From assembly GCF_002025665.1 (NCBI RefSeq), contig NZ_CP018786.1, positions 3,720,001-3,784,000 of the forward strand: a stretch of DNA of 64,000 nt, read 5' to 3'. Shown here piece by piece: positions 1-8,069 of the stretch; within the stretch, counting starts at the first letter, position 1; each line of letters starts with the position of its first letter. The translations under genes were made by a program, and so were the position numbers. This stretch comes from Chryseobacterium indologenes. GTDB lineage: Bacteria; Bacteroidota; Bacteroidia; Flavobacteriales; Weeksellaceae. Under the pieces are notes generated by a model. That model saw only the letters and a program-made list of their open reading frames with translations, searched no databases and was not told the DNA's origin.

Positions 1-1
1 T

Positions 2-757
2 GATATCGGAAAAGATCTTATTCTTGGAAATTTAAAAAATAATATTGCCAGGAGAATTCTTGATAATCACACTGTATTTTCAGAAATCGATCATGGATAT
101 GTAAATCCTATTTCAGAACACTATTCAAAGGAGATAACGGAAAGCTTCAACCTTACGAATTGGGATAAAAAATCAGGATACGTGGGAATAAATTCATTCA
201 ATGAATATATGACATGGGCTGTTTACGATTTATTCATTAAAGAAAATTTTCCAAAGGAAAAAACAGACAGCCTTTCAGCAATCTACCATAAAGTGAATAT
301 CCGACGCGGTTTTATTGCTCAGAATTTATTTTCTGAGAAGCTTATAGAACTTTATAAAAAAGAAAAGAACCTGGAAAAATTATATGTTCCATTATTAAAA
401 TGGACGAAGAAAATAGAAAACCAAATTTCCCAGCCTTCCGTTCTCAATTCCAATAGCAAAGACTTTGAGAAAGCTGATCTCAATAATATCGTGGTAAAAT
501 TCACAGAGCCTATGAAAAAAACAAAGACTCTTCAGCTCAAATTATATGAATACATTGATGGAAAAGAAACCCGCAATACAATCATTATCGTTAAAAATCC
601 GGTCTGGTCTAAAGATGGAAAAGAAGTAAAATTCAAACTGGATACTTCTTATAAGAATTTTGTACTGGGATTTTATGTACCGAACAATATGACGGGGTTT
701 TATTCTAAAAAAGGAATTTTATTAAATCCCGACAATTACTTATTACTATCCTCTTAA
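2..757 (+). CDS. Hypothetical protein, 5'-truncated, tentatively DUF4932-like
   Basis: The reading frame is open from base 2 to the stop at 757, so the gene enters from the left and its start is outside the window; the GTG at 182 is only an internal codon. The visible part begins with a helical stretch containing SEIDHGYVNP, followed by FNEYMTWAVYDLF, a layout like the HExxH...NP...FNEY pattern I associate with DUF4932 proteins of Bacteroidota. Here the first His of a HExxH motif would be Ser, so activity as a metallopeptidase is doubtful. The last ~90 residues (NNIVVKFTEPMKK onward) look like a bacterial Ig-like beta domain. Family assignment is tentative. A bidirectional hairpin follows. 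Confidence 0.6.
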   Translation, partial: DIGKDLILGNLKNNIARRILDNHTVFSEIDHGYVNPISEHYSKEITESFNLTNWDKKSGYVGINSFNEYMTWAVYDLFIKENFPKEKTDSLSAIYHKVNIRRGFIAQNLFSEKLIELYKKEKNLEKLYVPLLKWTKKIENQISQPSVLNSNSKDFEKADLNNIVVKFTEPMKKTKTLQLKLYEYIDGKETRNTIIIVKNPVWSKDGKEVKFKLDTSYKNFVLGFYVPNNMTGFYSKKGILLNPDNYLLLSS

Positions 758-776
758 AACGTTTCAGATGATCTAT

Positions 777-813
777 AAAAAGACACTGCTCAGTAACCGG
801 GCAGTGTCTTTTT
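777..813. terminator. Bidirectional intrinsic terminator
   Basis: AAAAAGACACTGC and GCAGTGTCTTTTT form a perfect stem around an 11-nt loop. It has A and T runs on either side and lies between two convergent genes that end at 757 and 817, so it can serve both strands. Confidence 0.85.
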
Positions 814-816
814 AAA

Positions 817-1407
817 TTATTTCAATACTTTTTCTGTTTCCAGGCTTTTACTCAATAAAAGCTCAAAAGCCTCTCCCATTTCATCTGATGCTCTGCTGAT
901 CGCATTTTCAAGCATATTTCGGATTTGTCTTTCAGTCACTCCAGCCTCAGTCCAGCTCTTTCCGGAAGTATGAGAATTTAAGATAAACGGCATGATTCTG
1001 TCGATCCCACACGCAAAAATAGCATCAGGAGTTTTCTCATCCTCAAATTCAAGCCATAAATTAAAAAATTCTGTGCGCAAAGGTTCATCCAGAATTCCAA
1101 AGATTTTCTGAGCAGAAGCTTTCTCTCTTTCAAACTTTCCTACCATTGCTTTTTCATCAAAAATAAAAGTATCTCCGGCTTCAATCTCCACAAGATCATG
1201 AATGGAAAGCATTCTTATTACTCTCAACAAATCAATATCCGCACGGTTTTTAGCATAGGGATAAAGAATCTGAGCCAGAATAATAATCTGCCAGGAATGT
1301 TCCGCCGTATTCTCTCTTCGGGAATCATCTGCATTATAATTTCTTCGTTGTACATTTTTAAGCGCATCTACTGCCAGGATAAAATCGATCTCTTTCTGAA
1401 TTTTCAT
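817..1407 (-). CDS. HD domain-containing phosphohydrolase (YfbR/HDDC2-like)
   Basis: This 196-residue soluble protein carries the metal-binding pattern of small HD-superfamily phosphohydrolases: ENTAEHSW near residue 35, SIHDLVEIEAGDTF near residues 68-81, and a conserved acidic segment around GIDRIMPF. The closest known group hydrolyses 5'-deoxynucleoside monophosphates or related nucleotides (YfbR, HDDC2); the substrate here is not determined by sequence. It sits directly downstream (1 bp) of a secreted hypothetical protein on the same strand, so the two are probably co-transcribed, although their functions look unrelated. The ATG start is at 1407. Confidence 0.85.
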   Translation of the reverse strand: MKIQKEIDFILAVDALKNVQRRNYNADDSRRENTAEHSWQIIILAQILYPYAKNRADIDLLRVIRMLSIHDLVEIEAGDTFIFDEKAMVGKFEREKASAQKIFGILDEPLRTEFFNLWLEFEDEKTPDAIFACGIDRIMPFILNSHTSGKSWTEAGVTERQIRNMLENAISRASDEMGEAFELLLSKSLETEKVLK

Positions 1408-1408
1408 C

Positions 1409-2110
1409 TTACTTCTTATTTCTGTTATATTGATCTGATGGATATACCTTTGTTTTGGTAATCCATTTATTATTTATCTTTTCTTTAGTGGTCACTTTTA
1501 CAGAGCCTTCAACACTCATATCCTCTTCTTTTTCAAAAACTTTATCAAGTCCTTTATTCGGAATTACGGCATATTCTGTTGTAAAAATATCACAACAGCC
1601 AGACTTTCCATAAGAAATAAGACGTTTACGCTGGGCATCGACATCAAAAATATCAAGACCGTTTGACCCCAGCTCTGTAAGTTCCTCGCTTTTTACAAAC
1701 CCCATTCTTGTTTTGTTGAAGACATATACATCATAAGATGCCCCGCTATAATTTCCCATATTTCCGTTTCTTATGGCAACATCTTCCGTTCCATCGAAGT
1801 TAAAGTCATCTAGGATCACAGCACGTTGATCTTTCAAAAGTGGAATCAATTTCCCCTGGATAGGTTTTTTACCTTGTTCTGTATATAAAACCAGATCATC
1901 AGAAATAAAAGTCTGTACCTTGCTATTCTTATGATCAAACAATTCCACCGTTCCCTTTCCTCCACATCTGTCATCATAACAATTTTCTATCTGGATGACG
2001 GCATCATAGCTTTTTGATACATTTTTAACCTCAAATTGATATTGCCCGAAACTTAAAGGACCCAATAAAAGAAATACCGATAAATGCTTGTACTTATTCA
2101 AAATATTCAT
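1409..2110 (-). CDS. Secreted hypothetical protein, XAC2610-related
   Basis: I place the start at the internal ATG at 2110, because the protein then opens with a standard signal peptide (MNILNKYKHLSVFLLLGPLSFGQ); an upstream in-frame ATG at 2164 would put 18 charged residues in front of it. The mature part contains DDFNFDGTEDVAIRNGNMG, the acidic loop pattern seen in XAC2610-related and FG-GAP-like proteins, which often bind calcium. Cysteines CYDDRCGG and SGCCD suggest disulfides in the periplasm. No enzyme motif is visible. The gene is followed after 1 bp by the HD phosphohydrolase gene. Confidence 0.7.
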   Translation of the reverse strand: MNILNKYKHLSVFLLLGPLSFGQYQFEVKNVSKSYDAVIQIENCYDDRCGGKGTVELFDHKNSKVQTFISDDLVLYTEQGKKPIQGKLIPLLKDQRAVILDDFNFDGTEDVAIRNGNMGNYSGASYDVYVFNKTRMGFVKSEELTELGSNGLDIFDVDAQRKRLISYGKSGCCDIFTTEYAVIPNKGLDKVFEKEEDMSVEGSVKVTTKEKINNKWITKTKVYPSDQYNRNKK

Positions 2111-2231
2111 GGTAATAGTAAATGATTTAGGTGTTTTTTTATTTCTAACAAAAATACGAATCATAATAGCGATCTCAAAATCCCGGTATCATTATCTGTC
2201 AGAATTACCTTTTCAATAAGAGTGTATTCAT

Positions 2232-2330
2232 AAATAAGAAGCTGTCTCCCGCTATCCGCTCATACTCCTCGCTCCTGCCCCAAAGCCATGGCTGCTGTGG
2301 GGTAACCGCTGCTATCGGGGCTAGAGCATG
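2232..2330. repeat. GC-rich intergenic repeat-like element
   Basis: A stretch of about 100 bp is far more GC-rich than the AT-rich DNA on both sides and contains CCCGCTATCCGCT, AGCCATGGCT inside CCCC...GGGG arms, and AACCGCTGCTATCGGGG. From memory, sequence of this style recurs between genes in Chryseobacterium and related genomes. It has no ORF. I cannot count copies from one window, so its repeat status is an inference. Confidence 0.45.
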
Positions 2331-2351
2331 AGTGATAAGTGATAAGTGATA
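2331..2351. repeat. Three tandem copies of a 7-bp unit
   Basis: AGTGATA is repeated three times head to tail immediately after the GC-rich element. It is too short to be CRISPR and has no evident function. Confidence 0.6.
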
Positions 2352-2514
2352 AAAGATCTTTTTTTCTGTCCAATTTTCAAAATTCTATTTAAAAATTTAA
2401 AAATTTTCAGACATTTTCTTCTAAAATCCGTTTTACTCAAAATTCATAATTAAAATTATTATACTGATTATCAATACTTTGAATAATTTATTTTAAAAAT
2501 TTCACTACTTTGTA

Positions 2515-2546
2515 TTGCATAATACCATTTTATTTACATATCTTTG
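2515..2546 (+). promoter_or_regulatory. Bacteroidota-type promoter for the padR-pspC operon
   Basis: TTG at 2515-2517, then 21 bp, then TATCTTTG at 2539-2546 match the Bacteroidota consensus TTG-N17-23-TAnnTTTG. The start codon of the PadR gene is about 80 bp downstream. Confidence 0.65.
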
Positions 2547-2627
2547 TAATGTAAAATCGAAATAGGTACAACTAGCTAGGTTCCGAACTTCGAAAATTAT
2601 ATAACTAATTAACAAAACTTATCAAAG

Positions 2628-2957
2628 ATGAATACCGAAAATACCAAAGCGCAAATGCGAAAAGGAATTCTGGAATTCTGTATTCTAAGTCTCATCAATA
2701 ACCGTGAAATGTATGTTTCTGATCTTATTGACGAACTGAAAAAAGGAAAACTGGATGTAGTAGAAGGAACCCTCTACCCTCTTCTTACAAGACTTAAAAA
2801 CGGAGAGTTTCTCTCTTACAGATGGGAAGAATCTACAGGAGGACCACCCAGAAAATATTATCAGATTACAGAAAAAGGAAAACTTTTCCTGGATGAACTT
2901 CTCAATACATGGAATGAACTGACAGCCTCAGTAAACCAAATCACCCAACAAAATTAA
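2628..2957 (+). CDS. PadR family transcriptional regulator
   Basis: This 109-residue protein has the PadR winged-helix fold throughout: MRKGILEFCILSLINNREMYVSDLIDEL (recognition core), VVEGTLYPLLTRLKNGEFL, the wing GGPPRKYYQITEKG, and a short C-terminal helix. That length fits the small (subfamily 2) PadR proteins. It lies 11 bp upstream of a PspC-domain membrane protein. PadR plus PspC/HAAS membrane protein is a recurring pair in Bacteroidota, where the PadR protein is thought to repress the operon and the partner to respond to envelope stress. The operon has a good promoter at 2515-2546. Confidence 0.92.
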   Translation: MNTENTKAQMRKGILEFCILSLINNREMYVSDLIDELKKGKLDVVEGTLYPLLTRLKNGEFLSYRWEESTGGPPRKYYQITEKGKLFLDELLNTWNELTASVNQITQQN

Positions 2958-2968
2958 AAAACAAAGCT

Positions 2969-4690
2969 ATGAACAAGACACTCTCAATAGGACTCGCAGG
3001 TTTTTCTTTTACCATAGAAGAACACGCATATATAAAGCTCAGCGATTACCTGAATGCACTGAGAAGCTCTCTGGATGCTTCTGAGGCTGATGAAGTAATG
3101 CATGACATAGAAATAAGAATGGTAGAGATCTTCAAAGATTCTTTAGGAAAACGTGAAGTGATTAACGATACCGATGTAGAAAAGGTAATCGCACAAATCG
3201 GAAGCCCTGAAAAAATCGAAGAACAGGAAGAAGCTTATTTTTCTGAAAAAACATCTACCAGAAAAGAATATTCAGGATCCAATTATACCGATAAAAAGCA
3301 ACTGTTCCGTGATCCGGAAAAACAAAAAGTAGCAGGGGTTTGCGCAGGTTTAGCTCAATATGTAGGAATGGATATTACTACCATGAGAGCAATCTGGCTG
3401 GGAATCTTCGTATTAGGAATTTTTACCGCAGCCATTTCCTCTTCATTAATAGGTCTTTTATATGTAATCCTTTGGATCGTACTTCCAAAAGCTGAAACAG
3501 CAGCAGATTTCCTGAAAATGCAGGGAAAGCCTATGAACTTCGACAATCTTAAGAACGAGTCTAATAAATTGGTACAATTTGCCAATGAATCTACTCAGAG
3601 GGTCGGAGAAATCTATAACGAAAACAAACCTTACATCAGCAACGCGAGCAGCGGAGTTTGGAATGTATTCAAGTATATTGTAGGAGGATTCTTTGTATTG
3701 ATGGCTGTAAGTAGCATTATCGGAGTATTTGTATTATTTGCCCTTTTCGCAATGGATACAGACTTCCCGGGAGCTAATGAAATCAGATTCTACATGGACG
3801 ATCAGGGACTTGATAAAGTACTGGCTGCCATGATGGTGATCGGAAGTTTAATCCCGGCAATCCTTTTCAGCTTATTAAGCATCAAAATATTCTCACCAAA
3901 AACAAAACTGAGAAATATCGGATGGGTTGTAGGTGGTTTATTCCTTCTTTTAATCGGACTGGGAACTTACTTCGGAATCAGCATGGCTAAGAAAGATATG
4001 ATCTACAGAGGAAGCAAGGAAGATGTAGAAAATGTTGCTATCAACACCACTTCAGATACAGTGTATGTAGATATAAAACAGATCAACATTCCACAGAATT
4101 TCAAAGGTTACAACAATGATATTTATTCAGATAAAAGAACAGTGTATGAAGAAGATTATATTTCTGTAGATGTAACCAGAAAACCAGATATTAAAACACC
4201 TTATCTGATCATTAAAAAAGAAGGAAAAGGATATAACTTCCCTATCCAGATGACAGTTCCTGTAGAAATTGTGAACAACAAAGTATTACTTCCCAACTAC
4301 ATCAAATATCCGTACGAGCACAGATTCAGAGATTACAGCCTTGATTATGAACTTGTGGTTCCGCAAAAAGCAGTGGTTATCTCTATGAATAAAGACCGCA
4401 TTCACATGGACGGAGATTTAGACGGAGATGGCATCAATGACGATGATCAGGACAGAGATGAAGACCATAACAATGTCCGAATTGAAAAAAATAAAATAAC
4501 GGTAAACGGTTCCAGTATCGAATACAACTCTGATGACAAAGACAGCATCATTGTAAACGGTAAAAAAGTTCCGAACAACCAGGCAAAGAAAGTTATTGAT
4601 TCTGCAGTGTCTACTATCAAAAAATCAAATAAAGATATGGACATCAAAATCAAAGACGGAAAAAACGAAATTTCCATACAAACTAAATAA
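2969..4690 (+). CDS. PspC domain-containing membrane protein
   Basis: The 573-residue protein begins with a HAAS/DUF1700-like helical domain (residues ~1-90: ASEADEVMHDIEIRMVEIF ... IAQIGSPEKI), followed by a PspC domain (~110-175: KQKVAGVCAGLAQYVGMD, then a membrane helix). At least three further membrane segments follow (~235-345), then a ~200-residue beta-rich C-terminal region that is probably periplasmic. That region contains DGDLDGDGINDDDQDRDED, which resembles a calcium-binding loop. PspC domains occur in envelope-stress systems. It is translated right behind the PadR regulator, which probably controls it. The exact signal sensed is unknown. Confidence 0.88.
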   Translation: MNKTLSIGLAGFSFTIEEHAYIKLSDYLNALRSSLDASEADEVMHDIEIRMVEIFKDSLGKREVINDTDVEKVIAQIGSPEKIEEQEEAYFSEKTSTRKEYSGSNYTDKKQLFRDPEKQKVAGVCAGLAQYVGMDITTMRAIWLGIFVLGIFTAAISSSLIGLLYVILWIVLPKAETAADFLKMQGKPMNFDNLKNESNKLVQFANESTQRVGEIYNENKPYISNASSGVWNVFKYIVGGFFVLMAVSSIIGVFVLFALFAMDTDFPGANEIRFYMDDQGLDKVLAAMMVIGSLIPAILFSLLSIKIFSPKTKLRNIGWVVGGLFLLLIGLGTYFGISMAKKDMIYRGSKEDVENVAINTTSDTVYVDIKQINIPQNFKGYNNDIYSDKRTVYEEDYISVDVTRKPDIKTPYLIIKKEGKGYNFPIQMTVPVEIVNNKVLLPNYIKYPYEHRFRDYSLDYELVVPQKAVVISMNKDRIHMDGDLDGDGINDDDQDRDEDHNNVRIEKNKITVNGSSIEYNSDDKDSIIVNGKKVPNNQAKKVIDSAVSTIKKSNKDMDIKIKDGKNEISIQTK

Positions 4691-4699
4691 TTAACTTCA

Positions 4700-4759
4700 G
4701 AGAGTGGTAGAAGGTGTGGGTGGATGGCAACCGTTTGAAATTCACACCCTTCTTCTCTC
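4700..4759. other. Imperfect long hairpin after the padR-pspC operon
   Basis: GAGAG...AGAAGG..TGTG on the left pairs imperfectly with CACACCCTTCTTCTCTC on the right. There is no T run, so it may be a weak terminator or an mRNA 3'-end stabiliser. Confidence 0.35.
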
Positions 4760-4810
4760 AGAAAAGTGAAAATAAAACTACATTTAGTTTCTTATGTGAA
4801 AAAAAAGTTT

Positions 4811-4818
4811 TAATTTCG
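4811..4818 (+). promoter_or_regulatory. -7 element of a promoter for the 20-residue peptide gene
   Basis: TAATTTCG followed by TAAAG resembles the -7 box TAnnTTTG; the same variant occurs at 43025-43032 with a good TTG box. The -33 region here is poor (AGTTTC near 4787). The peptide ATG is about 47 bp downstream. Confidence 0.4.
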
Positions 4819-4864
4819 TAAAGCTAAAATTTAATAACCAAACAATCAAAAACACAGCCATATC

Positions 4865-4927
4865 ATGATACAATTTGCAATGGAATTCGTAATGAAAATC
4901 GTAGATTTAATTAGCGGTTTGTTTTAA
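4865..4927 (+). CDS. Small amphipathic peptide (20 aa), unknown
   Basis: An ATG-to-TAA frame encodes MIQFAMEFVMKIVDLISGLF. Polar residues fall at 3, 7, 11, 14 and 17-18 and everything else is hydrophobic, which gives one narrow polar stripe on an alpha helix. Charge is about -1. This regularity is unlikely in random AT-rich DNA. The frame has a candidate promoter upstream (4811-4818) and a strong hairpin plus T run 28 bp downstream, so it looks like a free-standing small transcription unit. In size and pattern it recalls membrane-active peptides such as phenol-soluble modulins or type I toxins, but I recognise no family. It could also be part of a small RNA. Confidence 0.5.
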   Translation: MIQFAMEFVMKIVDLISGLF

Positions 4928-4952
4928 GAGCAATAATATTTCAATATATTTG
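4919..4952 (+). promoter_or_regulatory. Candidate promoter for the acyltransferase gene
   Basis: TTG at 4919-4921, 23 bp, then TATATTTG at 4945-4952 fits the Bacteroidota consensus. It overlaps the end of the small peptide gene. A start near 4959 would put the following hairpin in the 5' leader of the acyltransferase transcript. Confidence 0.4.
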
Positions 4953-4954
4953 TA

Positions 4955-4990
4955 AAGTATAACCAAAGTTTGGTTATACTTTTTTGTTTT
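4955..4990 (+). terminator. Intrinsic terminator (or leader hairpin)
   Basis: AAGTATAACCAAA and TTTGGTTATACTT are perfectly complementary and are followed by TTTTTGTTTTT. It most simply ends the transcript of the 20-residue peptide gene; if the promoter at 4945 is real it also acts as a leader hairpin for the next gene. Confidence 0.65.
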
Positions 4991-5005
4991 TAATTCAAGA
5001 AATCT

Positions 5006-5614
5006 ATGAAAAAGCTGTTAGGCAAAGCAATGTTAAAAGTATTAGGTTGGAAAGTCGTTCTTCAGGGCGATGTCAACAATCTAAACAGGTGTATCCTGGT
5101 GGTAGCCCCACATACCCATAATATGGAATACATTTTAGGAAATTTCGCCTATTGGTCTTTGGAGAAACCTTTAAAAATCATCATTAAAGATGCCCACACC
5201 AAAGCCTGGTATGGAAGTATCGTAAAAGGACTTGGTGGTATTGGGATCGACAGAAGCCAGAAAAACGATCTTGTAAATTTCGTAGCCAATCAGTTCTCCA
5301 AAGAAGATTTCAGTCTTGTGATTACTCCGGAAGGAACCAGAAGCTGGGTACCGAAATGGAGAAAAGGATTCTATCATATGGCTTTGGCAGCAAAAGTTCC
5401 TATCGTTCTGGCAGCAGGTGATTTTAAAAGACAAATTGTGTACCTGGGCTACACCATTCCTTATGAAAGAATAGCATCAGTTCCTTTTTCAGAAATCATG
5501 CAGGAAATTCAGGACTATTATGTAAAAAATGATATTGTTCCTAAAGTACCGGAAAACTGGAATCCTAATATTATGGGAACCGGAAATGAAACGGACAGCT
5601 TAAAACAAGATTAA
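5006..5614 (+). CDS. PlsC-like 1-acylglycerol-3-phosphate acyltransferase family protein
   Basis: The 202-residue protein has the lysophospholipid acyltransferase blocks: VVAPHTHNMEY near residue 33 in the place of the catalytic HxxxxD motif (here H-T-H-N-M-E, with Glu in the acidic position), GGIGIDR near residue 76, and TPEGTRSWVPKWRKGFYHMA near 108. It lacks long membrane segments and probably works at the inner face of the cytoplasmic membrane, transferring an acyl chain to a lysolipid. The substrate is not evident. It is followed after 26 bp by a hotdog thioesterase gene in the same direction. Confidence 0.82.
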   Translation: MKKLLGKAMLKVLGWKVVLQGDVNNLNRCILVVAPHTHNMEYILGNFAYWSLEKPLKIIIKDAHTKAWYGSIVKGLGGIGIDRSQKNDLVNFVANQFSKEDFSLVITPEGTRSWVPKWRKGFYHMALAAKVPIVLAAGDFKRQIVYLGYTIPYERIASVPFSEIMQEIQDYYVKNDIVPKVPENWNPNIMGTGNETDSLKQD

Positions 5615-5640
5615 TCAATCATCATTTATCAATTATTAAA

Positions 5641-6069
5641 ATGAAAGGTCAGACAAAAGAAGAAATATTAGCATTCATCAATAACTGGGGAGATGTAACT
5701 CTTGCCAAAACACTTGAAATCAAATTTATCGATATTGATCTCGAAAATGAAACCCTTACCGCAACAATGCCCGTTCTTCCAAGAACTCATCAGCCTTTTG
5801 GAATCATGCATGGAGGAGCAAGTTGTGTTTTAGCTGAAACCTTAGGGTCAAGCCTGTCTAATATTTTTATCGATGGCGAAAAATATTATGGTGTAGGAAC
5901 CAATATTAATTCTAACCATTTAAGAAGCAAAAAAGACGGTATTGTAACTGCTACAGCACGTTTTATCAGAAAAGGTAAAACAATGCACGTTTCTGAAATT
6001 GAAATTCGTGACGAAAAAGGAATTTTGATCAACCATACTACGATGACGAATAATATCATCAATAGATAG
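5641..6069 (+). CDS. PaaI-type hotdog-fold thioesterase, probable DHNA-CoA thioesterase
   Basis: At 142 residues this is a typical single hotdog domain. The segment HQPFGIMHGGASCVLAETLGS carries the active-site region HGG...E of PaaI/MenI-type acyl-CoA thioesterases. The next gene in the same direction is isochorismate synthase, so hydrolysis of 1,4-dihydroxy-2-naphthoyl-CoA in menaquinone synthesis is the most likely role; this is inferred from context, and another aromatic or acyl-CoA substrate is possible. A terminator at 6091-6125 separates the two genes, so they are neighbours rather than one simple operon. Confidence 0.82.
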   Translation: MKGQTKEEILAFINNWGDVTLAKTLEIKFIDIDLENETLTATMPVLPRTHQPFGIMHGGASCVLAETLGSSLSNIFIDGEKYYGVGTNINSNHLRSKKDGIVTATARFIRKGKTMHVSEIEIRDEKGILINHTTMTNNIINR

Positions 6070-6090
6070 TAAGTTACAACAACATAAAAT

Positions 6091-6125
6091 AAAGAGCTTA
6101 AAATAAATTTAAGCTCTTTTTATTT
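6091..6125 (+). terminator. Intrinsic terminator
   Basis: AAAGAGCTTAAA and TTTAAGCTCTTT form a 12-bp stem followed by TTTATTTT, just downstream of the thioesterase gene. Confidence 0.8.
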
Positions 6126-6154
6126 TGACATCTTTAAGACTAGTAATACCTTTG
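6125..6154 (+). promoter_or_regulatory. Promoter for isochorismate synthase
   Basis: TTG at 6125-6127, 19 bp, then TACCTTTG at 6147-6154 fit the Bacteroidota consensus. The gene starts at 6228. Confidence 0.65.
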
Positions 6155-6227
6155 TAAAAAGGAAAGTTACACTGGAAATTTCCTATAGTATTTCCGGCTG
6201 TTGATTTTCAAAATTCCTTCATAGCTC

Positions 6228-7196
6228 ATGATTTATTTCAAACTTCCTTTCGACGAAAGATTATTGTCTGCAGACAAAAAAAATACTAAAAATGCAGTTA
6301 ACTTTTTTTCTTATAATGGCTTAGATGAGATTAGCTTCAGCGGAGATATTTTTGAAATAAATCCCGCTGAATTTAACCAAACTTTGATTACCAGTGAAGT
6401 ACTGAATAATGATACCACAAATTCTTCCGCTGAAACAAAAGAAGAATATTGCCGCACTTTACAGCAGGTCATTGAAATCATCAAAGAAAATAATCTGCCA
6501 AAGCTTGTTTATTCAAGAAGGAAGATCTTTACAGATTTTAATACAGTTAATTATACAGAGAGTTTTCAAAACTTATGTAATTCTTATCCCAATGCTTTCA
6601 GATATCTGTTTAATGATGGGAAAAATGCCTGGATGGGAGCTTTCTCGGAAGTATTAGGGAAGTTTAATAAAACTACTCACGAGTTTGAAACTATGGCCCT
6701 TGCCGGAACTCTTCCGGTATCTGAAGAATGGTCTGAAAAAGAAATTGAAGAACAAAAGCCGGTTACCAATTATATTCAGAATATTCTGACAAATTATTCT
6801 GACAACATAGACCAGTCAGAAACATATGACCATATTTCCGGTAATATCAAACATTTACGAACAGATTTTAAGACCAATATAAAGCCTGAAGATCTTGACA
6901 GAATTATCAAGGATCTGCACCCTACTCCTGCAGTCTGTGGTATTCCCAAAGATTTTTGCAATGAGAATATCCGTAAATATGAAAAATTTCCCCGTGAATT
7001 TTATGCCGGCTATATCAAGGTTGAAACGGATGAGAGTATTCTGTACTATGTCAATCTGCGTTGTGCAAGACTTTATAAAGACTCAGTCCATGTTTTTGTA
7101 GGAGGCGGAATAACAGCTCAAAGTAATCCGGAAAAGGAATGGAGAGAAACAGAACTGAAGTCTGAGGCGATATTGAAAAATCTATTTTTTACCTAG
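6228..7196 (+). CDS. menF: Isochorismate synthase (chorismate-binding enzyme)
   Basis: The 322-residue protein matches the chorismate-utilising enzyme domain: FRYLFNDGKNAWMGAFSEVLG, ETMALAGTLPVSEEW, LHPTPAVCGIPKDF and a C-terminal YYVNLRCARLYKDSVHVFVGGGI block with the glycine-rich active site. It converts chorismate to isochorismate, the entry step of menaquinone synthesis. It is shorter at the N terminus than the ~430-residue E. coli enzyme, as is usual in Bacteroidota. menC lies far away at 44827-45831. The last 15 bp overlap, tail to tail, with the LuxR-type gene on the other strand. Confidence 0.9.
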   Translation: MIYFKLPFDERLLSADKKNTKNAVNFFSYNGLDEISFSGDIFEINPAEFNQTLITSEVLNNDTTNSSAETKEEYCRTLQQVIEIIKENNLPKLVYSRRKIFTDFNTVNYTESFQNLCNSYPNAFRYLFNDGKNAWMGAFSEVLGKFNKTTHEFETMALAGTLPVSEEWSEKEIEEQKPVTNYIQNILTNYSDNIDQSETYDHISGNIKHLRTDFKTNIKPEDLDRIIKDLHPTPAVCGIPKDFCNENIRKYEKFPREFYAGYIKVETDESILYYVNLRCARLYKDSVHVFVGGGITAQSNPEKEWRETELKSEAILKNLFFT

Positions 7197-8066
7197 TCGT
7201 ATTTTATTGTTTTCAATTTTTGTAATAAGCCCTTTTTTTCCTTTTACATCAACTTTCTTATAAATATTAGAAAGGTGTGTAGAAACTGTTTTTTCAGAAA
7301 TATTTAATTTACTGCCTATTTCAACATATTTAATATTCTTATTCTCAATTATTAAATTAACTATTTCAGTTTCTCTTTCTGTAAGGTCGGATAGGAAACC
7401 CCAGTTTCTTCCTTTTCCCTCATAAAAAAAATATTCTATTCCTATAAAAAAATAACCTATCGTAAATAAACTCTGCTCTATTGATTGATTATCTCCCAAT
7501 AATAACATCGTAGCCGGAACAGATACAACACTGAAAAGACCTAATAATCCAGCAACAGCATGAAATTTTCTAAACTGATCATAAAATCCTAAACAATCTT
7601 CAGTTTTATTCTTATAGATGATATAAATAAGAAATAAAATAAAACAAACAGGAATAATCAGAAAAAACTTACGAGATATTTCAAGATTTCCTGTAATTAC
7701 ATAAGGAATAATAAAACCGACAACTAAATTTACAGAGAGACAAATAATGACATAATTAAAATGCAAATAGTTTTTAAAAGTCAGACTGTAATATTTTGAC
7801 AAAAAATAAATATAATATCCAATTGTTATAAAACCTATCGTATATGCTATTACATTTTGCGATAAAATATTAATATCAAAGTTTTTATCTGGTAAAAGTC
7901 CAGAACTTACATTATTCACAATGACGGCAAATGTTAATAATAAAAAATGAAGATCAAAACTTTTATTGCCCTCTTTAGCAGAAATTCTTATTAGTGCAAA
8001 TCCTAATATTAAGATCAGTAAACATATGTATATAAAAGTAATAATATGAATTTCAGTGCCAAACAT
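7182..8066 (-). CDS. Membrane-anchored LuxR-type HTH regulator
   Basis: The N-terminal ~215 residues form about seven hydrophobic helices; the C-terminal ~65 residues are a LuxR/GerE helix-turn-helix (LTERETEIVNLIIENKNIKY ... ISEKTVSTHLSNIYKKVDV). The ORF could begin at a GTG at 8069, but the ATG at 8066 is the better start. This is a one-component regulator that would bind DNA from the membrane. It is directly behind a GNAT gene (3 bp) and faces away from the bacteriocin-type peptide and exporter genes, so it is a candidate regulator of that locus; that link is inferred from position only. Its end overlaps the end of menF by 15 bp. Confidence 0.82.
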   Translation of the reverse strand: MFGTEIHIITFIYICLLILILGFALIRISAKEGNKSFDLHFLLLTFAVIVNNVSSGLLPDKNFDINILSQNVIAYTIGFITIGYYIYFLSKYYSLTFKNYLHFNYVIICLSVNLVVGFIIPYVITGNLEISRKFFLIIPVCFILFLIYIIYKNKTEDCLGFYDQFRKFHAVAGLLGLFSVVSVPATMLLLGDNQSIEQSLFTIGYFFIGIEYFFYEGKGRNWGFLSDLTERETEIVNLIIENKNIKYVEIGSKLNISEKTVSTHLSNIYKKVDVKGKKGLITKIENNKIRLGKK

Positions 8067-8069
8067 CAC

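Noticed and set aside
182..757. GTG at 182 as the start of the first gene
   Set aside because: The frame stays open to base 2 with conserved-looking sequence before the GTG, so the gene continues out of the window.
2331..2351. Short tandem repeat as a possible CRISPR
   Set aside because: Units are 7 bp without spacers; no cas genes are near.
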